From: Streptomyces xanthii
GTDB taxonomy: Bacteria; Actinomycetota; Actinomycetes; Streptomycetales; Streptomycetaceae
Direction: 5' to 3'
Assembly (NCBI RefSeq): GCF_014621695.1
Contig: NZ_CP061281.1
Location: 3,472,001 to 3,536,000, forward strand
DNA: 64,000 nucleotides
Shown one piece after another: positions 6,728 to 16,377 of this stretch. The notes under the pieces were generated by a model, which was not told the DNA's origin, ran no database searches, and saw only the letters and a list, made by a program, of their open reading frames with translations. A program made the position numbers and the translations under genes. Within the stretch, counting starts at the first letter, position 1; each line of letters begins with the position of its first letter.

Positions 6728-9127
6728 ATGACCCATATCGACGCGGGCGCCGAACTCGATCCGGTGCATCCGATACCCGTCCCCGCGCGCGCGACGGGCC
6801 TCACCGCCGCCGAGGTCGCGGAGCGGACCGCCCGCGGCGAGGTCAACGACGTCCCCGTGCGCAGCTCCCGCTCGCTCACCGAGATCGTCCGCGCCAACGT
6901 CTTCACCCGCTTCAACGCGATCATCGGCGTCCTGTGGATCATCATGCTGGCCGTCGCCCCGATCCAGGACAGCCTCTTCGGCTTCGTGATCATCGCCAAC
7001 ACGGGCATCGGCATCATCCAGGAGTGGCGGGCCAAGAAGACCCTGGACTCCCTCGCGGTGATCGGCGAGGCGAAACCCACGGTGCGGCGCGACGGGGCCG
7101 CCGTCGCCGTCTCCACCTCCGAGATCGTGCTCGGCGACCTCATCGAGATCGGGCCCGGCGACAAGATCGTCGTCGACGGCAGCTGCGCGGAGGCCGACGG
7201 ACTGGAGATCGACGAGTCGCTGCTCACCGGTGAGGCCGACCCGGTCGTCAAGAAGCCCGGCGACGAGGTCATGTCCGGCTCGTTCGTCGTCGCGGGCGGC
7301 GGCGCGTTCACCGCGACGAAGGTCGGCCGCGAGGCCTACGCGGCCCAGCTCGCCGAGGAGGCCAGCCGCTTCACCCTCGTCCACTCCGAGCTGCGCACCG
7401 GCATCTCCACCATCCTCAAGTACGTCCAGTGGATGATGATCCCCACCGCGATCGGCCTGGTCATCAGCCAGTTGGTGGTCAAGGAGCACGGCTTCAAGGA
7501 CTCGATCGCCCGCACCGTCGGCGGCATCGTCCCGATGGTCCCCGAAGGGCTCGTCCTGCTGACCTCCGTCGCCTTCGCGATCGGCGTCATCCGGCTCGGC
7601 CGAAAACAGTGCCTGGTGCAGGAGCTGCCCGCCATCGAGGGGCTCGCCCGCGTCGACACCGTCTGCCTCGACAAGACCGGCACCCTCACCGAGGGCGGCA
7701 TGGACGTCGCGGACCTGCGCCTGCTGGACGGCGCCGACGAGACGTACGTACGCAAGGCACTCGGCGCGCTCGGCGAATCCGACCCGCGGCCCAACGCCTC
7801 CCTCCAGGCCATCGTCGACGCCTACCCCGACAGCGTGGACTGGCGCTGCACGGAGGCGCTGCCGTTCTCCTCGGCCCGCAAGTACAGCGGCGCCTCCTTC
7901 AGCGAGGGCGACGGCACGGTCAGCACCTGGCTGCTCGGCGCCCCCGACGTGCTGCTGCCCCCGGCCGACCCGGCCCTCGACGAGATCGACGAGCTGAACC
8001 GGCAGGGCCTGCGGGTGCTGCTGCTCGCCCGGGTGACCCGCGACCTGGAGGACCCGGGCGTCCGGGAGGGCGCCGAGCCCACCGCCCTCGTCGTCCTGGA
8101 ACAGCGGCTGCGCCCGGACGCCGCCGACACCCTGCGCTACTTCGCCGAGCAGAACGTCAGGGCGAAGGTCATCTCCGGGGACAACGCGGTGTCGGTGGGC
8201 GCCGTGGCCGGAAAGCTCGGTCTGCCCGGCGCCGAGAACACCGTCGACGCCCGGACCCTGCCCACCGACCGGAGCGAGATGGCCGACGCCCTCGACGCCG
8301 GCACCGTCTTCGGCCGGGTCACCCCGCAGCAGAAGCGGGACATGGTCGCGGCCCTCCAGTCCCACGACCACACCGTCGCGATGACCGGCGACGGTGTGAA
8401 CGACGTGCTGGCCCTGAAGGACGCGGACATCGGCGTCTCGATGGGCTCCGGCTCCGAGGCCACCCGCGCGGTCGCCCAGATCGTGCTGCTCGACAACAGC
8501 TTCGCGACGCTGCCGTCGGTGGTGGCCGAGGGCCGCCGCGTCATCGGCAACATCACGCGCGTGGCGACCCTGTTCCTGGTCAAGACGGTCTACTCGGTGC
8601 TGCTCGCGCTGCTCGTGGTCTGCTTCCAGGTCGAGTACCCGTTCCTGCCCCGGCACCTGACGCTGCTGTCCACGCTGACCATCGGCGTCCCCGCGTTCTT
8701 CCTGGCCCTCGCGCCCAACAAGGAGCGGGCGAAACCGCACTTCGTGCGGCGGGTCATGCGGTACGCGATCCCCGGCGGCGTCCTCGCGGGCCTCGCCACC
8801 TTCGTGATGTACATGGTCGCCCGGCACTACTACACGGGCTCGGGCTCGCTCGGCGCGGAGACCAGCTCGGCGACGCTGACGCTGTTCCTGATCTCGATGT
8901 GGGTGCTCGCCATCATCGCCCGCCCCTACACGTGGTGGCGGATCGCCCTGGTCGCGGCGATGGGCGGCGCGTTCCTGCTGGTCCTGGTCGTCCCGTGGCT
9001 GCAGGACTTCTTCGCGCTGAAGCTGGTCGGCGCGGTGATGCCGTGGACGGCGGTGGGGGTGGCGGCGGTGGCGGCGGCCGCCCTGGAGTTCCTGTGGAAA
9101 TGGGTCGACCGCCGCTTCCCCGCGTAG
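6728..9127 (+). CDS. CtpE-like P-type cation-transporting ATPase
   Basis: A 799-residue P-type ATPase, matching the roughly 797 residues of mycobacterial CtpE. The actuator motif LLTGEADPV lies near residue 170, the membrane motif VPEGL near 273, the phosphorylated aspartate in DKTGTLT near 315 and the hinge MTGDGVNDVLALKDADIG near 552. There is no N-terminal metal-binding domain and no CPx motif in the membrane, so it is not a heavy-metal (P1B) pump. CtpE of M. tuberculosis is reported to take up calcium; that role is inferred here by similarity only. ATG 6728 is chosen over an upstream GTG at 6698 that overlaps the previous stop codon. Confidence 0.88.
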   Translation: MTHIDAGAELDPVHPIPVPARATGLTAAEVAERTARGEVNDVPVRSSRSLTEIVRANVFTRFNAIIGVLWIIMLAVAPIQDSLFGFVIIANTGIGIIQEWRAKKTLDSLAVIGEAKPTVRRDGAAVAVSTSEIVLGDLIEIGPGDKIVVDGSCAEADGLEIDESLLTGEADPVVKKPGDEVMSGSFVVAGGGAFTATKVGREAYAAQLAEEASRFTLVHSELRTGISTILKYVQWMMIPTAIGLVISQLVVKEHGFKDSIARTVGGIVPMVPEGLVLLTSVAFAIGVIRLGRKQCLVQELPAIEGLARVDTVCLDKTGTLTEGGMDVADLRLLDGADETYVRKALGALGESDPRPNASLQAIVDAYPDSVDWRCTEALPFSSARKYSGASFSEGDGTVSTWLLGAPDVLLPPADPALDEIDELNRQGLRVLLLARVTRDLEDPGVREGAEPTALVVLEQRLRPDAADTLRYFAEQNVRAKVISGDNAVSVGAVAGKLGLPGAENTVDARTLPTDRSEMADALDAGTVFGRVTPQQKRDMVAALQSHDHTVAMTGDGVNDVLALKDADIGVSMGSGSEATRAVAQIVLLDNSFATLPSVVAEGRRVIGNITRVATLFLVKTVYSVLLALLVVCFQVEYPFLPRHLTLLSTLTIGVPAFFLALAPNKERAKPHFVRRVMRYAIPGGVLAGLATFVMYMVARHYYTGSGSLGAETSSATLTLFLISMWVLAIIARPYTWWRIALVAAMGGAFLLVLVVPWLQDFFALKLVGAVMPWTAVGVAAVAAAALEFLWKWVDRRFPA

Positions 9128-9152
9128 CCGCTACCGCTTACGGGTTCTGCCT

Positions 9153-9998
9153 TTACTGAACGTCGACGAAGTCGCTCGTGGACGTCACGGCCGGGGTCGT
9201 GGACGTACCGGCGAACTTGTACCGGAAGTAGCCGTCGGCCGACGCGGTGACGGTCGTCTTCAGGGTGCCCGTCGAGGACGAGGTGATCGTCTTGATCGTC
9301 TTGTACGTCGTCGACGTCTTCGGGCGGTACTGCAGGGTCACCGTCTGGTTGGTGTAACCCGCGTACTTGTACGTGTCCCAGTTGGCGCGGGACAGCAGGC
9401 CGGTCACCGTGATGGTGGCGCCCTTCTTGACCGGCTCCGGCGAGGCGTTGGTGGTGAGCTTCGAGTACCGCTTCATGCCGAACGTCTTGGCGTTCTCGCG
9501 GAGCGTGTAGTCGCCGTCCTTGCCCGAGGCGATCGCCCAGACCTTCCAGGAGCCGGCCGCGTAGTTGGCCAGGTTCGCCTGCGGGTCGATGGAGAACGTC
9601 ATGGTGCAGGTCGCCGTCGTGGCGCTGACCGTGGCGCAGTTGGTGGCGCCGCCGACCTCCTGCGTCGGCTCGGCGCCCGCGTCCGAGCTCTCGACGTCGG
9701 TGCCGTGGTACAGGACCGCGTAGCCGGAGGTGTTGTCGATGCCCGAGTTGTCGGTGGCCGTGAAGGTGACCTTGACCGGGACCAGGTTGCTGATGCCGGC
9801 GACGACGTCCTTGCCGCCGTTGACGACGACGTTCGAGATGGCGGTGTCGCCGTACTGCTCGTCGGCACCGGCCGAGGTGCCCGCCTCGGCGGCGGCGGCC
9901 TGCGGGCCGTCGACGGCCTGCGCGACGGGCACCGTGAACGCGGTGAGGGCCAGGGCGCCGGTGACGGTCAGAGCGGCGGCGGTGGCACGAATGCGCAT
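9153..9998 (-). CDS. Secreted protein, DUF5707-like with C-terminal Ig-like domain
   Basis: A 281-residue exported protein. The N-terminus MRIRATAAALTVTGALALTAF is a classical Sec signal peptide with likely cleavage after AQA. The mature part has a beta-rich central domain with ISNVVVNGGKDVVAG and a pair of cysteines (NCATVS and ATCTM). A C-terminal domain containing YRPKTSTTYKTIKT and DGYFRYKFAGTST resembles bacterial Ig-like modules seen in many Streptomyces surface proteins. The family label is from memory. It converges on the P-type ATPase with 25 bp between them and is probably transcribed alone. Function unknown. Confidence 0.75.
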   Translation of the reverse strand: MRIRATAAALTVTGALALTAFTVPVAQAVDGPQAAAAEAGTSAGADEQYGDTAISNVVVNGGKDVVAGISNLVPVKVTFTATDNSGIDNTSGYAVLYHGTDVESSDAGAEPTQEVGGATNCATVSATTATCTMTFSIDPQANLANYAAGSWKVWAIASGKDGDYTLRENAKTFGMKRYSKLTTNASPEPVKKGATITVTGLLSRANWDTYKYAGYTNQTVTLQYRPKTSTTYKTIKTITSSSTGTLKTTVTASADGYFRYKFAGTSTTPAVTSTSDFVDVQ

Positions 9999-10176
9999 GT
10001 GTTCCCCATGGTGGAGAAGGGGCCCTGCGGATGGCTTCCCGCGGGACCGAGTGATCTAGGGGTCTGTTGACCCGCAGGTGAGACATGCGCCGGGTGGGGC
10101 GGGTTGTACGGCTCCCGCGAATTTTGCGATCACCATACGAATCCGGCCCCACCTGTGGGGAGACCGCCGCCGGGAG

Positions 10177-13100
10177 TCAGTCGAACCAGCGGTCGCGGGC
10201 CAGCTCCGCCGTGCGCGACGGGTCCTCCAGGAGCGCCGCCACCTCGAAGCGGCGCGGCCACTGGCCCGCCGCCCACGCGAGCCCCGCCGCCACGCCCTCC
10301 AGGGTCGCCGCGTGCACGGTGCCGTCCGGGGTGCGGCGCCAGTCGGCCTCCTGTCCGGCCACGTACAGCTCCTCGTGCTCGACGTACGTCCGCGGGGTCG
10401 CCGACCCGAGCAGGACGCGCACCGAGTCCGGCACCGGGTGCTCGACGCCCTCGGAGCCGGTGAGTTCGCCGTCGACGGCCTCGCTGAGGCGGCGCACCTG
10501 GAACAGCTCGGCGAGCTGCGCGGCCCGGGCCGGGGCGACCGGCAGCAGGGGGCGGCCGGTCGCGAGCGGGATCAGGTCGGGGGCGTCGGCGACCAGCGCG
10601 TCGGCCGCGTCGACGACGACCACCTCGCCGTCCCGCACCGCCCGCAGGTCGTCGGGCAGGGTGACCTGCTCGGGGTCGAGGCCCGCGAGCAGCCCGTACA
10701 GCGCGTGCAGCTGGGCCGCGCCGACCGTCAGGTCCGGGTCGGCGAGCCGGTCGAGGAGTTCGGCGGCGCCGCCCGGCTCGTCGAGCAGCGCGGCGGCGGA
10801 GGTGCGCACGCCGAGGGCGCGGAGCACCTGCTCGTCCTCGAACCCGGAGGCGTCGGCCTCCTCGTAGAGCCCGGCGAGCAGCGGGTCCCCGCCCGCGGCG
10901 CGCAGTCCGGCGGGGCGGCGGCCGTCGAGGACGGGGTGGCCGCGCAGCCACCACGCGGTGTACGGGCGGACGAGCTCGTGCGTGCCGTCGGGCAGCAGGA
11001 CGCGGACGGGCTGGGTGAGCGCGTCGCGCAGCGGCGGCCGCGAGAGCAGGGCGAGCGCCTGCGGCCAGCGGTCCTCGTCGACCAGATCCAGATCGCGTAC
11101 GGCGACGAGTTCGGTGGCGACGGGCGGCACCGGCGAGTCGGGCAGGCGGTCCAGGACGTCCTCGCACCACACGTCGACGGCGTCGAGCAGGCCCGCGTCG
11201 TCCGGCTCGGGGAAGTCGCTCTCGCGCGGGTCGAGTTCGTCGGGGTCGAGGACGACGTCGGTGGCGCGGACCAGGGCGAACGTGGCGAGGACCCCGCAGG
11301 CGGCGAGCGGCTGCTCGCCCCAGCGCCCGGCCAGCTCGTCGTCCACGTACGCGAGTTCGCCCTCGCGCAGTACGTCGGCGACCGGGCTGCCGGGGAGCAG
11401 CAGCTCGGCAGCGGGGGCGAGTTCGCCGTCCTCGTCGGTGAGGGCGAGGGCGCCGAGCCAGGGTTCGTCGCCGACGTCGAGGCCCGCGTCGCGCACGAGG
11501 GTCAGGACGACGTCGGCCAGTTCCTCGGCGCCGAGCGCGCCCTCGTCGTCCCAGGCGGGCTCGTCGTCGAGGGACGCGGCGACCGCGGCCCGCACCTGAG
11601 GCGTGGTCAGGACGGCGCGGGGCGTGGCCGGGAGCGCGCCGAGCTTCTCCAGGAGGGGGTGCGCGGCGTCGGCGTGGGCGACCTTGAGGCCGAGGCGGGC
11701 GAGCGCCTCGCCGGGCAGGGCGGCGGCGTCGGGGGCGGGCAGGAGGACCTGGCGCGGGCCGATCGTGGTGCGGCCGCCGGCCAGCGGCACGGGCAGCCCG
11801 CTGAGCCGGTCCGGGTCGACGCCGGCCAGCGACTCGTACAGGCTGCGCCACCAGGCCGGGTCCTTCTCGAGTCCGGCCAGCCGGTCGATCGCCTCGGTCA
11901 GCGGGACCCGGGCGACGCCGAGCGTGCGCAGCTCGACGCGGCGTTCGAGGCCTGCGGGCAGCAGGCTGGGCAGCACCTCGGCGAGGACCCGCACGGTGTC
12001 CGCGCCGGCGCCCTCGACGACCTCCGCGTCGCGGGGCCGCAGCGCGGCGGGCCGGTCGTCCTCCTCCGTAACCGGCGGGAGCGCGGGCGGCAGGAACGCG
12101 ACGCGGGGCAGCCGCTCCAGGAGGGCGGCGCGCAGGGCGCCGTCGAGTTCGCTGCGGCCGAGCGGTCCGGGCACCAGGTCGAGCACGCCGGGGCCGACGG
12201 GCTGCCACTCCCCCAGGAGTTCGGCGTACGCGTCGGCCGAGCGCTGGGTGAGGAAGTCGGTCAGCGGGCCCGGCGCGACGTGCCGCCGGGCCGTGTCCAG
12301 CGGGAACGAGGCGATGAGCAGCGCGGGCACGCCGAGGGCCTCGTCGCTGGGGGTCGGCGCGTGCAGCACGGGGGCGCTGCGCGGCTTGTCGGGGGCGCCG
12401 TCGGCGTCCACGGGGACGGCCCAGGTGACGTTCCAGTGCGGGCGCAGCCGCTCCTCGACGGGCCGGTCGGCGAGCAGGGCGGCGTCCAGCGCGCCGCTGC
12501 GGCTGACGGTGCGCCAGCGCAGTTCGGCCGGGGCGCGCCCGTCGTCCTCGATCACCACGTACGGGCCCTCGGCGCGCCGGCGCAGGGTCCGGGTCCCGGC
12601 GTCGGTGGTGACGGTGACCTCGGCGAGGCCCGGCAGGGCGAGCAGCAGCGTGTCGTCGACCGCGTCGAGCAGTCGCGCCGCGAGCGCCTCGGCGGCCTGG
12701 TCGCGCAGCGGCAGCACGACGACCGTGTCGTACGGCTCCGGGGCCTGCCCCTCGGCCGCGAACGGCAGCCGGAGCAGTGGTACGTGGCCGTCGCGGCGGC
12801 GCAGCTCGTCGCCGAGGGCGGGGCTGTGCCGGGCGGTCTCCTGTGCGGCGATCCGGGCCTCGGCGAGGGACCAGCGCACGCCACCGGTGCGGCCGAGCAC
12901 GGCGGGCTCGTCCGACACGGCGAGCACTGCGGCGAACCCGACGCCGAACCGTCCGACCGTGCTCTCGGCGCCTGCCCGCTTCGCGGAGGCCCGCAGCGTG
13001 GACAGGGACTCGACGCCGGCCGCGTCCAGCGGGGCGCCGGTGTTCGCGGCGACGAGGACGCCGCCCTTGAGGGTGAGCGCGAGCCGGCCGGGCGCTCCCG

Positions 13101-13311
13101 CGCGGGCGGCGGCGTCGGCGGCGTTCTGGGCGAGCTCCACGACGAGGCGGTCGCGGTAGCCGCCGAGGGCGAGGTCCTCCTCGGCGTTGGCGTCCTCCCG
13201 GAACCGGGCGCCGCTCGCCGCCCAGGCGTCCAGCACGCCCCGCCTCAGGCGGGCGGTGCCGAAGGGATCGATGCCCTCGGGCGCGGGCCGGGCGATCTTG
13301 CTGGCGCTCAC
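10177..13311 (-). CDS. Giant GHKL ATPase with sacsin/Hsp90-like N-terminal domain
   Basis: A 1044-residue protein. Its N-terminal third carries a Bergerat ATP fold: the N-box VVELAQNAADAA near residue 60, the G1 box VAANTGAPLD near 86 and the G2 box GRFGVGFAAVL near 120, as in sacsin repeats and Hsp90. The rest is Leu/Ala/Glu/Asp-rich, without membrane segments or a second recognisable domain. GTG 13311 is chosen because AGAGGAG lies five bases upstream, ahead of another GTG at 13332. Annotated relatives are called molecular chaperone Hsp90-like or sacsin N-terminal-like proteins; no client is known. It stands alone between a palindromic repeat and the DUF5707-like gene. Confidence 0.8.
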   Translation of the reverse strand: MSASKIARPAPEGIDPFGTARLRRGVLDAWAASGARFREDANAEEDLALGGYRDRLVVELAQNAADAAARAGAPGRLALTLKGGVLVAANTGAPLDAAGVESLSTLRASAKRAGAESTVGRFGVGFAAVLAVSDEPAVLGRTGGVRWSLAEARIAAQETARHSPALGDELRRRDGHVPLLRLPFAAEGQAPEPYDTVVVLPLRDQAAEALAARLLDAVDDTLLLALPGLAEVTVTTDAGTRTLRRRAEGPYVVIEDDGRAPAELRWRTVSRSGALDAALLADRPVEERLRPHWNVTWAVPVDADGAPDKPRSAPVLHAPTPSDEALGVPALLIASFPLDTARRHVAPGPLTDFLTQRSADAYAELLGEWQPVGPGVLDLVPGPLGRSELDGALRAALLERLPRVAFLPPALPPVTEEDDRPAALRPRDAEVVEGAGADTVRVLAEVLPSLLPAGLERRVELRTLGVARVPLTEAIDRLAGLEKDPAWWRSLYESLAGVDPDRLSGLPVPLAGGRTTIGPRQVLLPAPDAAALPGEALARLGLKVAHADAAHPLLEKLGALPATPRAVLTTPQVRAAVAASLDDEPAWDDEGALGAEELADVVLTLVRDAGLDVGDEPWLGALALTDEDGELAPAAELLLPGSPVADVLREGELAYVDDELAGRWGEQPLAACGVLATFALVRATDVVLDPDELDPRESDFPEPDDAGLLDAVDVWCEDVLDRLPDSPVPPVATELVAVRDLDLVDEDRWPQALALLSRPPLRDALTQPVRVLLPDGTHELVRPYTAWWLRGHPVLDGRRPAGLRAAGGDPLLAGLYEEADASGFEDEQVLRALGVRTSAAALLDEPGGAAELLDRLADPDLTVGAAQLHALYGLLAGLDPEQVTLPDDLRAVRDGEVVVVDAADALVADAPDLIPLATGRPLLPVAPARAAQLAELFQVRRLSEAVDGELTGSEGVEHPVPDSVRVLLGSATPRTYVEHEELYVAGQEADWRRTPDGTVHAATLEGVAAGLAWAAGQWPRRFEVAALLEDPSRTAELARDRWFD

Positions 13312-13409
13312 GGTGACTCCTCTGGGCCGCACATCATCGGTCGGCCCGAACCGTATCGCGGCGCCTCAGGGGGGACGTGCCGGTACGTCGCCGGGTGCGG
13401 CCCGGTGGG

Positions 13410-13542
13410 GGCTGGTCGCGCAGTTCCCCGCGCCCCTGAAATGCATGCCCTTCGGGCGCATTTCCCCGATGGGGCACCGCCCCTATGGAGATCGCGGACG
13501 AAGTCCGCATCTCCAGGGGCGCGGGGAACTGCGCGACCAGCC
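13410..13542. repeat. Family-1 long palindromic intergenic repeat
   Basis: Two 29-base arms (13410-13438 and 13514-13542) are perfect reverse complements, beginning GGCTGGTCGCGCAGTTCCCC. Inside is a second hairpin-rich segment (ATGCATGCCCTTCGGGCGCAT and GGAGATCGCGGACG with its complement). It fills the gap between the GHKL ATPase start and the DUF3027 stop, so it cannot be a simple terminator of the upstream gene only. Near-identical elements recur across this window. Confidence 0.9.
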
Positions 13543-13594
13543 ACGACGGCGGGAGAGCCGCCCTCGATCGAGAAGCCCGCAGCCGCGTAGGCGC

Positions 13595-14521
13595 CTAAGA
13601 GTGCCCGAGATCGTCCGCGTCCGTGTCGGCGACCGCGCCCACAGAACCCGCGTCCGGCGCCGGGTGCAGCGGCATCGGCTCCACGATCGTCTCGTCGATC
13701 ACCGGCGGCGCGGGCCGCGGGGTCTTCGGCATGACCGCGGCCTCGGAGTGGCCTCCGCAGCCGTAGGAGAGGGAGACGACGCGGCCGTCGGCCGGGGCGA
13801 ACTCGTTGGCGCAGACGCCGAAGGCCTGGCCGAGGGAGCCGCCGATCGGGGTGAGGAAGCCGCAGGAGACGCACGTGGCGGGGGCCGCCTGCGCCATGGG
13901 CGTCTTCGCGCCGAAGGACTCCTCCCAGCGGTCGGCCGCGACGTGCAGGCCGTAGCGGGACAGGACCCGGGCCCGGCGCAGGCCGAGCTCCTCGGCGACC
14001 GCGCTGATGGAGCCGCGGGACGGCGCGACCGGCAGGTCCGCGACGGGCCCCTCGGTCACCTCGACGTCCTCGGCCTCGACCAGCTCGGCCATCTCGTCGG
14101 ACACCGCCGAGTTCGGCGGCGGCGCGTCCTCGCCGGTGAAACCGGGCTCCAGGCGCAGATCGTCCGCCTCCGTGGGCAGCAGATCGCCCGGCCCCATGTC
14201 CCCGGGGCGCAGCCGCTCGCTCCACGGCACCCACTCGGGGGCGAGCAGGGCGTCCGGGCCGGGCAGCAGCACCGTCTCGTCGAGCGTGACGTGCTTGGCG
14301 CGGGAGGCACGGGCCACGGTGACGGCCCAGCGCCAGCCCCGGTAGCCGAACTCCTTGCACTCGAAGAGATGCGTGACGACGCGGTCGCCCTCGACGACCA
14401 TCTCGACGTGCTCGCCCACCACCCCGGGCGCGGCCGCCTCCTCGGCAGCCGCCCGCGCGAGGCCGACCGCCTCGGCGCACAGACGGTCGGGGGTGCGGCT
14501 TCGCGTTGTCGCTGCGCTCAC
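13595..14521 (-). CDS. DUF3027 protein
   Basis: A 308-residue protein conserved in Actinobacteria as DUF3027. The N-terminal half (DRLCAEAVGLARAAAEE, TKHV-type strand AKHVTLDETVLLPGPDALLAPEWVPW) is the defining region. The C-terminal half carries cysteines in TCVSCGFLTPIGG, GVCANEFAP and YGCGGHSEA, suggesting a small metal-binding domain near residues 220-265. GTG 14521 is chosen because AGGAGAG lies 10-11 bases upstream. Function unknown. It reads divergently from the MFS gene at 14824. Confidence 0.82.
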   Translation of the reverse strand: MSAATTRSRTPDRLCAEAVGLARAAAEEAAAPGVVGEHVEMVVEGDRVVTHLFECKEFGYRGWRWAVTVARASRAKHVTLDETVLLPGPDALLAPEWVPWSERLRPGDMGPGDLLPTEADDLRLEPGFTGEDAPPPNSAVSDEMAELVEAEDVEVTEGPVADLPVAPSRGSISAVAEELGLRRARVLSRYGLHVAADRWEESFGAKTPMAQAAPATCVSCGFLTPIGGSLGQAFGVCANEFAPADGRVVSLSYGCGGHSEAAVMPKTPRPAPPVIDETIVEPMPLHPAPDAGSVGAVADTDADDLGHS

Positions 14522-14823
14522 AGGTATCGCTTCTCTCCTACGCCGTCTCACGAGTGCGCCGTCCTGTGTGCGGGAGCGCGGGCGGAGCGGACCAGGGGGC
14601 CGCGTCGACGTCCGCGCCCGACGTTCCGGGCGCACCTACGTCACCCATTCTGCGGGATGGCCGAGAGGCGCGCGGCCGAGAACAACCACCGCGGGCGCGC
14701 TACGCACGCTACCTCTTCCTGCGCCCCGCGCCCACACCGACGTACGAGCGGCACCGCACGCGAAACCCGACCCGCATGCCCATATCGGCACTAGTACACC
14801 CGTTCACGGGGCACTATGGCTGA
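14522..14823. other. Divergent promoter region, 302 bp
   Basis: This gap separates the divergent DUF3027 and MFS genes and must hold both promoters. On the plus strand CACTAT at 14812-14817 lies six bases before the GTG at 14824, the spacing of a leaderless transcript. I found no convincing operator or RNA structure in the rest. Confidence 0.5.
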
Positions 14824-16242
14824 GTGGCCTCCGGGAAGTCGTCGTCCGCTTCGTCGCGTTCGTCCGGCGCGACGCGGTACGAGAACAGCGGTGCGGGCCC
14901 GGTGAGCGGGATCGCCCGCCGCATCGGGCGCGCCTTGCGATTTCCGTTCACGGGCACGGCCCGCGGCATCCGGAAGGCGACCCACGCGCACGGCGCCGGC
15001 GAGTCGGGCCTCGGGAAGCTCATCGAGCTGCACGCGGTGAACGGCGCGGGCGACGTCATGATCACCGTCGCGCTCGCCTCCACCGTCTTCTTCTCCGTCC
15101 CCACCGACGAGGCCCGCGGGCGCGTCGCCCTCTACCTGGCCATCACGATGGCCCCCTTCGCCCTGCTGGCCCCCGTCATCGGCCCGCTGCTCGACCACCT
15201 CCCGCACGGCCGCCGCGCCGCGATGGCCGGCGCCATGCTGGCCCGCGCCCTGCTCGCGCTCGTCCTGTCCGGCGCCGTGGTCAGCGGCGGCATCGAGCTG
15301 TACCCGGCGGCCCTCGGCGTCCTCGTCTCCTCGAAGGCGTACGGCGTGGTGCGCTCGGCGGTCGTGCCGCGCCTGCTGCCACCCGGCTTCTCCCTCGTGA
15401 AGGCCAATTCCCGGGTCACGCTCGGCGGGCTGCTCGCCACCGGCATCGCCGCGCCGATCGGCGCGGGCCTCCAGGCGCTCGGCCCGCGCTGGCCGCTCTA
15501 CGGCGCCTTCGTCCTCTTCATCGCCGGGATGTTCCTGTCGCTGTCCCTGCCGCACAAGGTGGACTCGGCGAAGGGCGAGGCCAAGGCGCTGCTCGCGGCG
15601 GACGAGGCGCACGTGCACGGGCCCGCGCGCAAACGGCGCAAGCCCGGGCTGCGCACGGTCGGGCCCGCCGTCACCCATGCCCTGCTGGCCAACGCGACGC
15701 TGCGCTGGCTGTCCGGGTTCCTGATCTTCTTCCTGGCGTTCCTGCTGCGCGAGCATCCGCTGACCGGGGAGAGCGCGGCGGTCTCGCTGGGGCTCGTCGC
15801 GGTCTCGGCGGGGGTGGGGAACGCGCTGGGGACGGCCGTCGGGGCCGCGCTGAAGGCCCGGGCGCCGGAACTGATCATCGTCAGCGCGGTCGCCGTGGTG
15901 GCCGGGGTCGCGGTCGTCTCGGCGCTCTTCTTCGGGGCGTTCATGACGGCGTGCCTCGCGGCGGTCGCCGGGTTCGCGCAGGCCCTGTCGAAGCTGTCGC
16001 TGGACGCGACGATCCAGCGGGACGTCCCGGAAGGGGTGCGGACCTCCGCGTTCGCCCGCTCGGAGACCCTGCTGCAGATGGCCTGGGTCGTGGGCGGCGC
16101 GATCGGCATCGTGCTGCCCCTGAACGGGACGGTCGGACTGTCCGTGGCGGCGGCGGTCGTCGCGACGGGCTGGCTGTCCACGGTGCGCGGCCTTCTCTCC
16201 TCGGCCCACCGCGGCTCGGGCCGCCGCACCCGGGTGGCCTAA
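14824..16242 (+). CDS. MFS-type membrane transporter
   Basis: A 472-residue polytopic protein with a cytoplasmic, Ser/Arg-rich N-terminus of about 70 residues before the first helix (DVMITVALASTVFFSV). Further helices include FALLAPVIGPLLDHL, with a GRRAAM loop corresponding to MFS motif A, and a central cytoplasmic loop of about 50 residues (KVDSAKGEAKALLAADEAHVHG) typical of the six-plus-six helix layout. It starts with GTG and appears leaderless. Neighbours give no clue to substrate. It could be an exporter of small molecules or an unassigned MFS relative. Confidence 0.82.
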   Translation: MASGKSSSASSRSSGATRYENSGAGPVSGIARRIGRALRFPFTGTARGIRKATHAHGAGESGLGKLIELHAVNGAGDVMITVALASTVFFSVPTDEARGRVALYLAITMAPFALLAPVIGPLLDHLPHGRRAAMAGAMLARALLALVLSGAVVSGGIELYPAALGVLVSSKAYGVVRSAVVPRLLPPGFSLVKANSRVTLGGLLATGIAAPIGAGLQALGPRWPLYGAFVLFIAGMFLSLSLPHKVDSAKGEAKALLAADEAHVHGPARKRRKPGLRTVGPAVTHALLANATLRWLSGFLIFFLAFLLREHPLTGESAAVSLGLVAVSAGVGNALGTAVGAALKARAPELIIVSAVAVVAGVAVVSALFFGAFMTACLAAVAGFAQALSKLSLDATIQRDVPEGVRTSAFARSETLLQMAWVVGGAIGIVLPLNGTVGLSVAAAVVATGWLSTVRGLLSSAHRGSGRRTRVA

Positions 16243-16377
16243 TCGCGTGCCGCTTTCTGTGACCGGGGCGGCCCGCGGCCGGTGACGAAACGCGCAGCCC
16301 GCGACGAAAGGGCACGAGCACACGCCGACGCACCACCCACCCGGCACACCCTCGCGCCACCCAGATAGCCTTCCGCC

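Noticed and set aside
10147..10160. CCCCACCTGTGGGG palindrome as terminator of the GHKL ATPase gene
   Set aside because: A 14-base palindrome with no room for a proper loop and no U-run; too weak to list as a terminator.
10078..13590. A 1170-residue open frame opposite the GHKL ATPase gene
   Set aside because: It is a mirror frame of a gene with clear ATP-binding motifs on the other strand, and begins and ends in repeat or promoter DNA.
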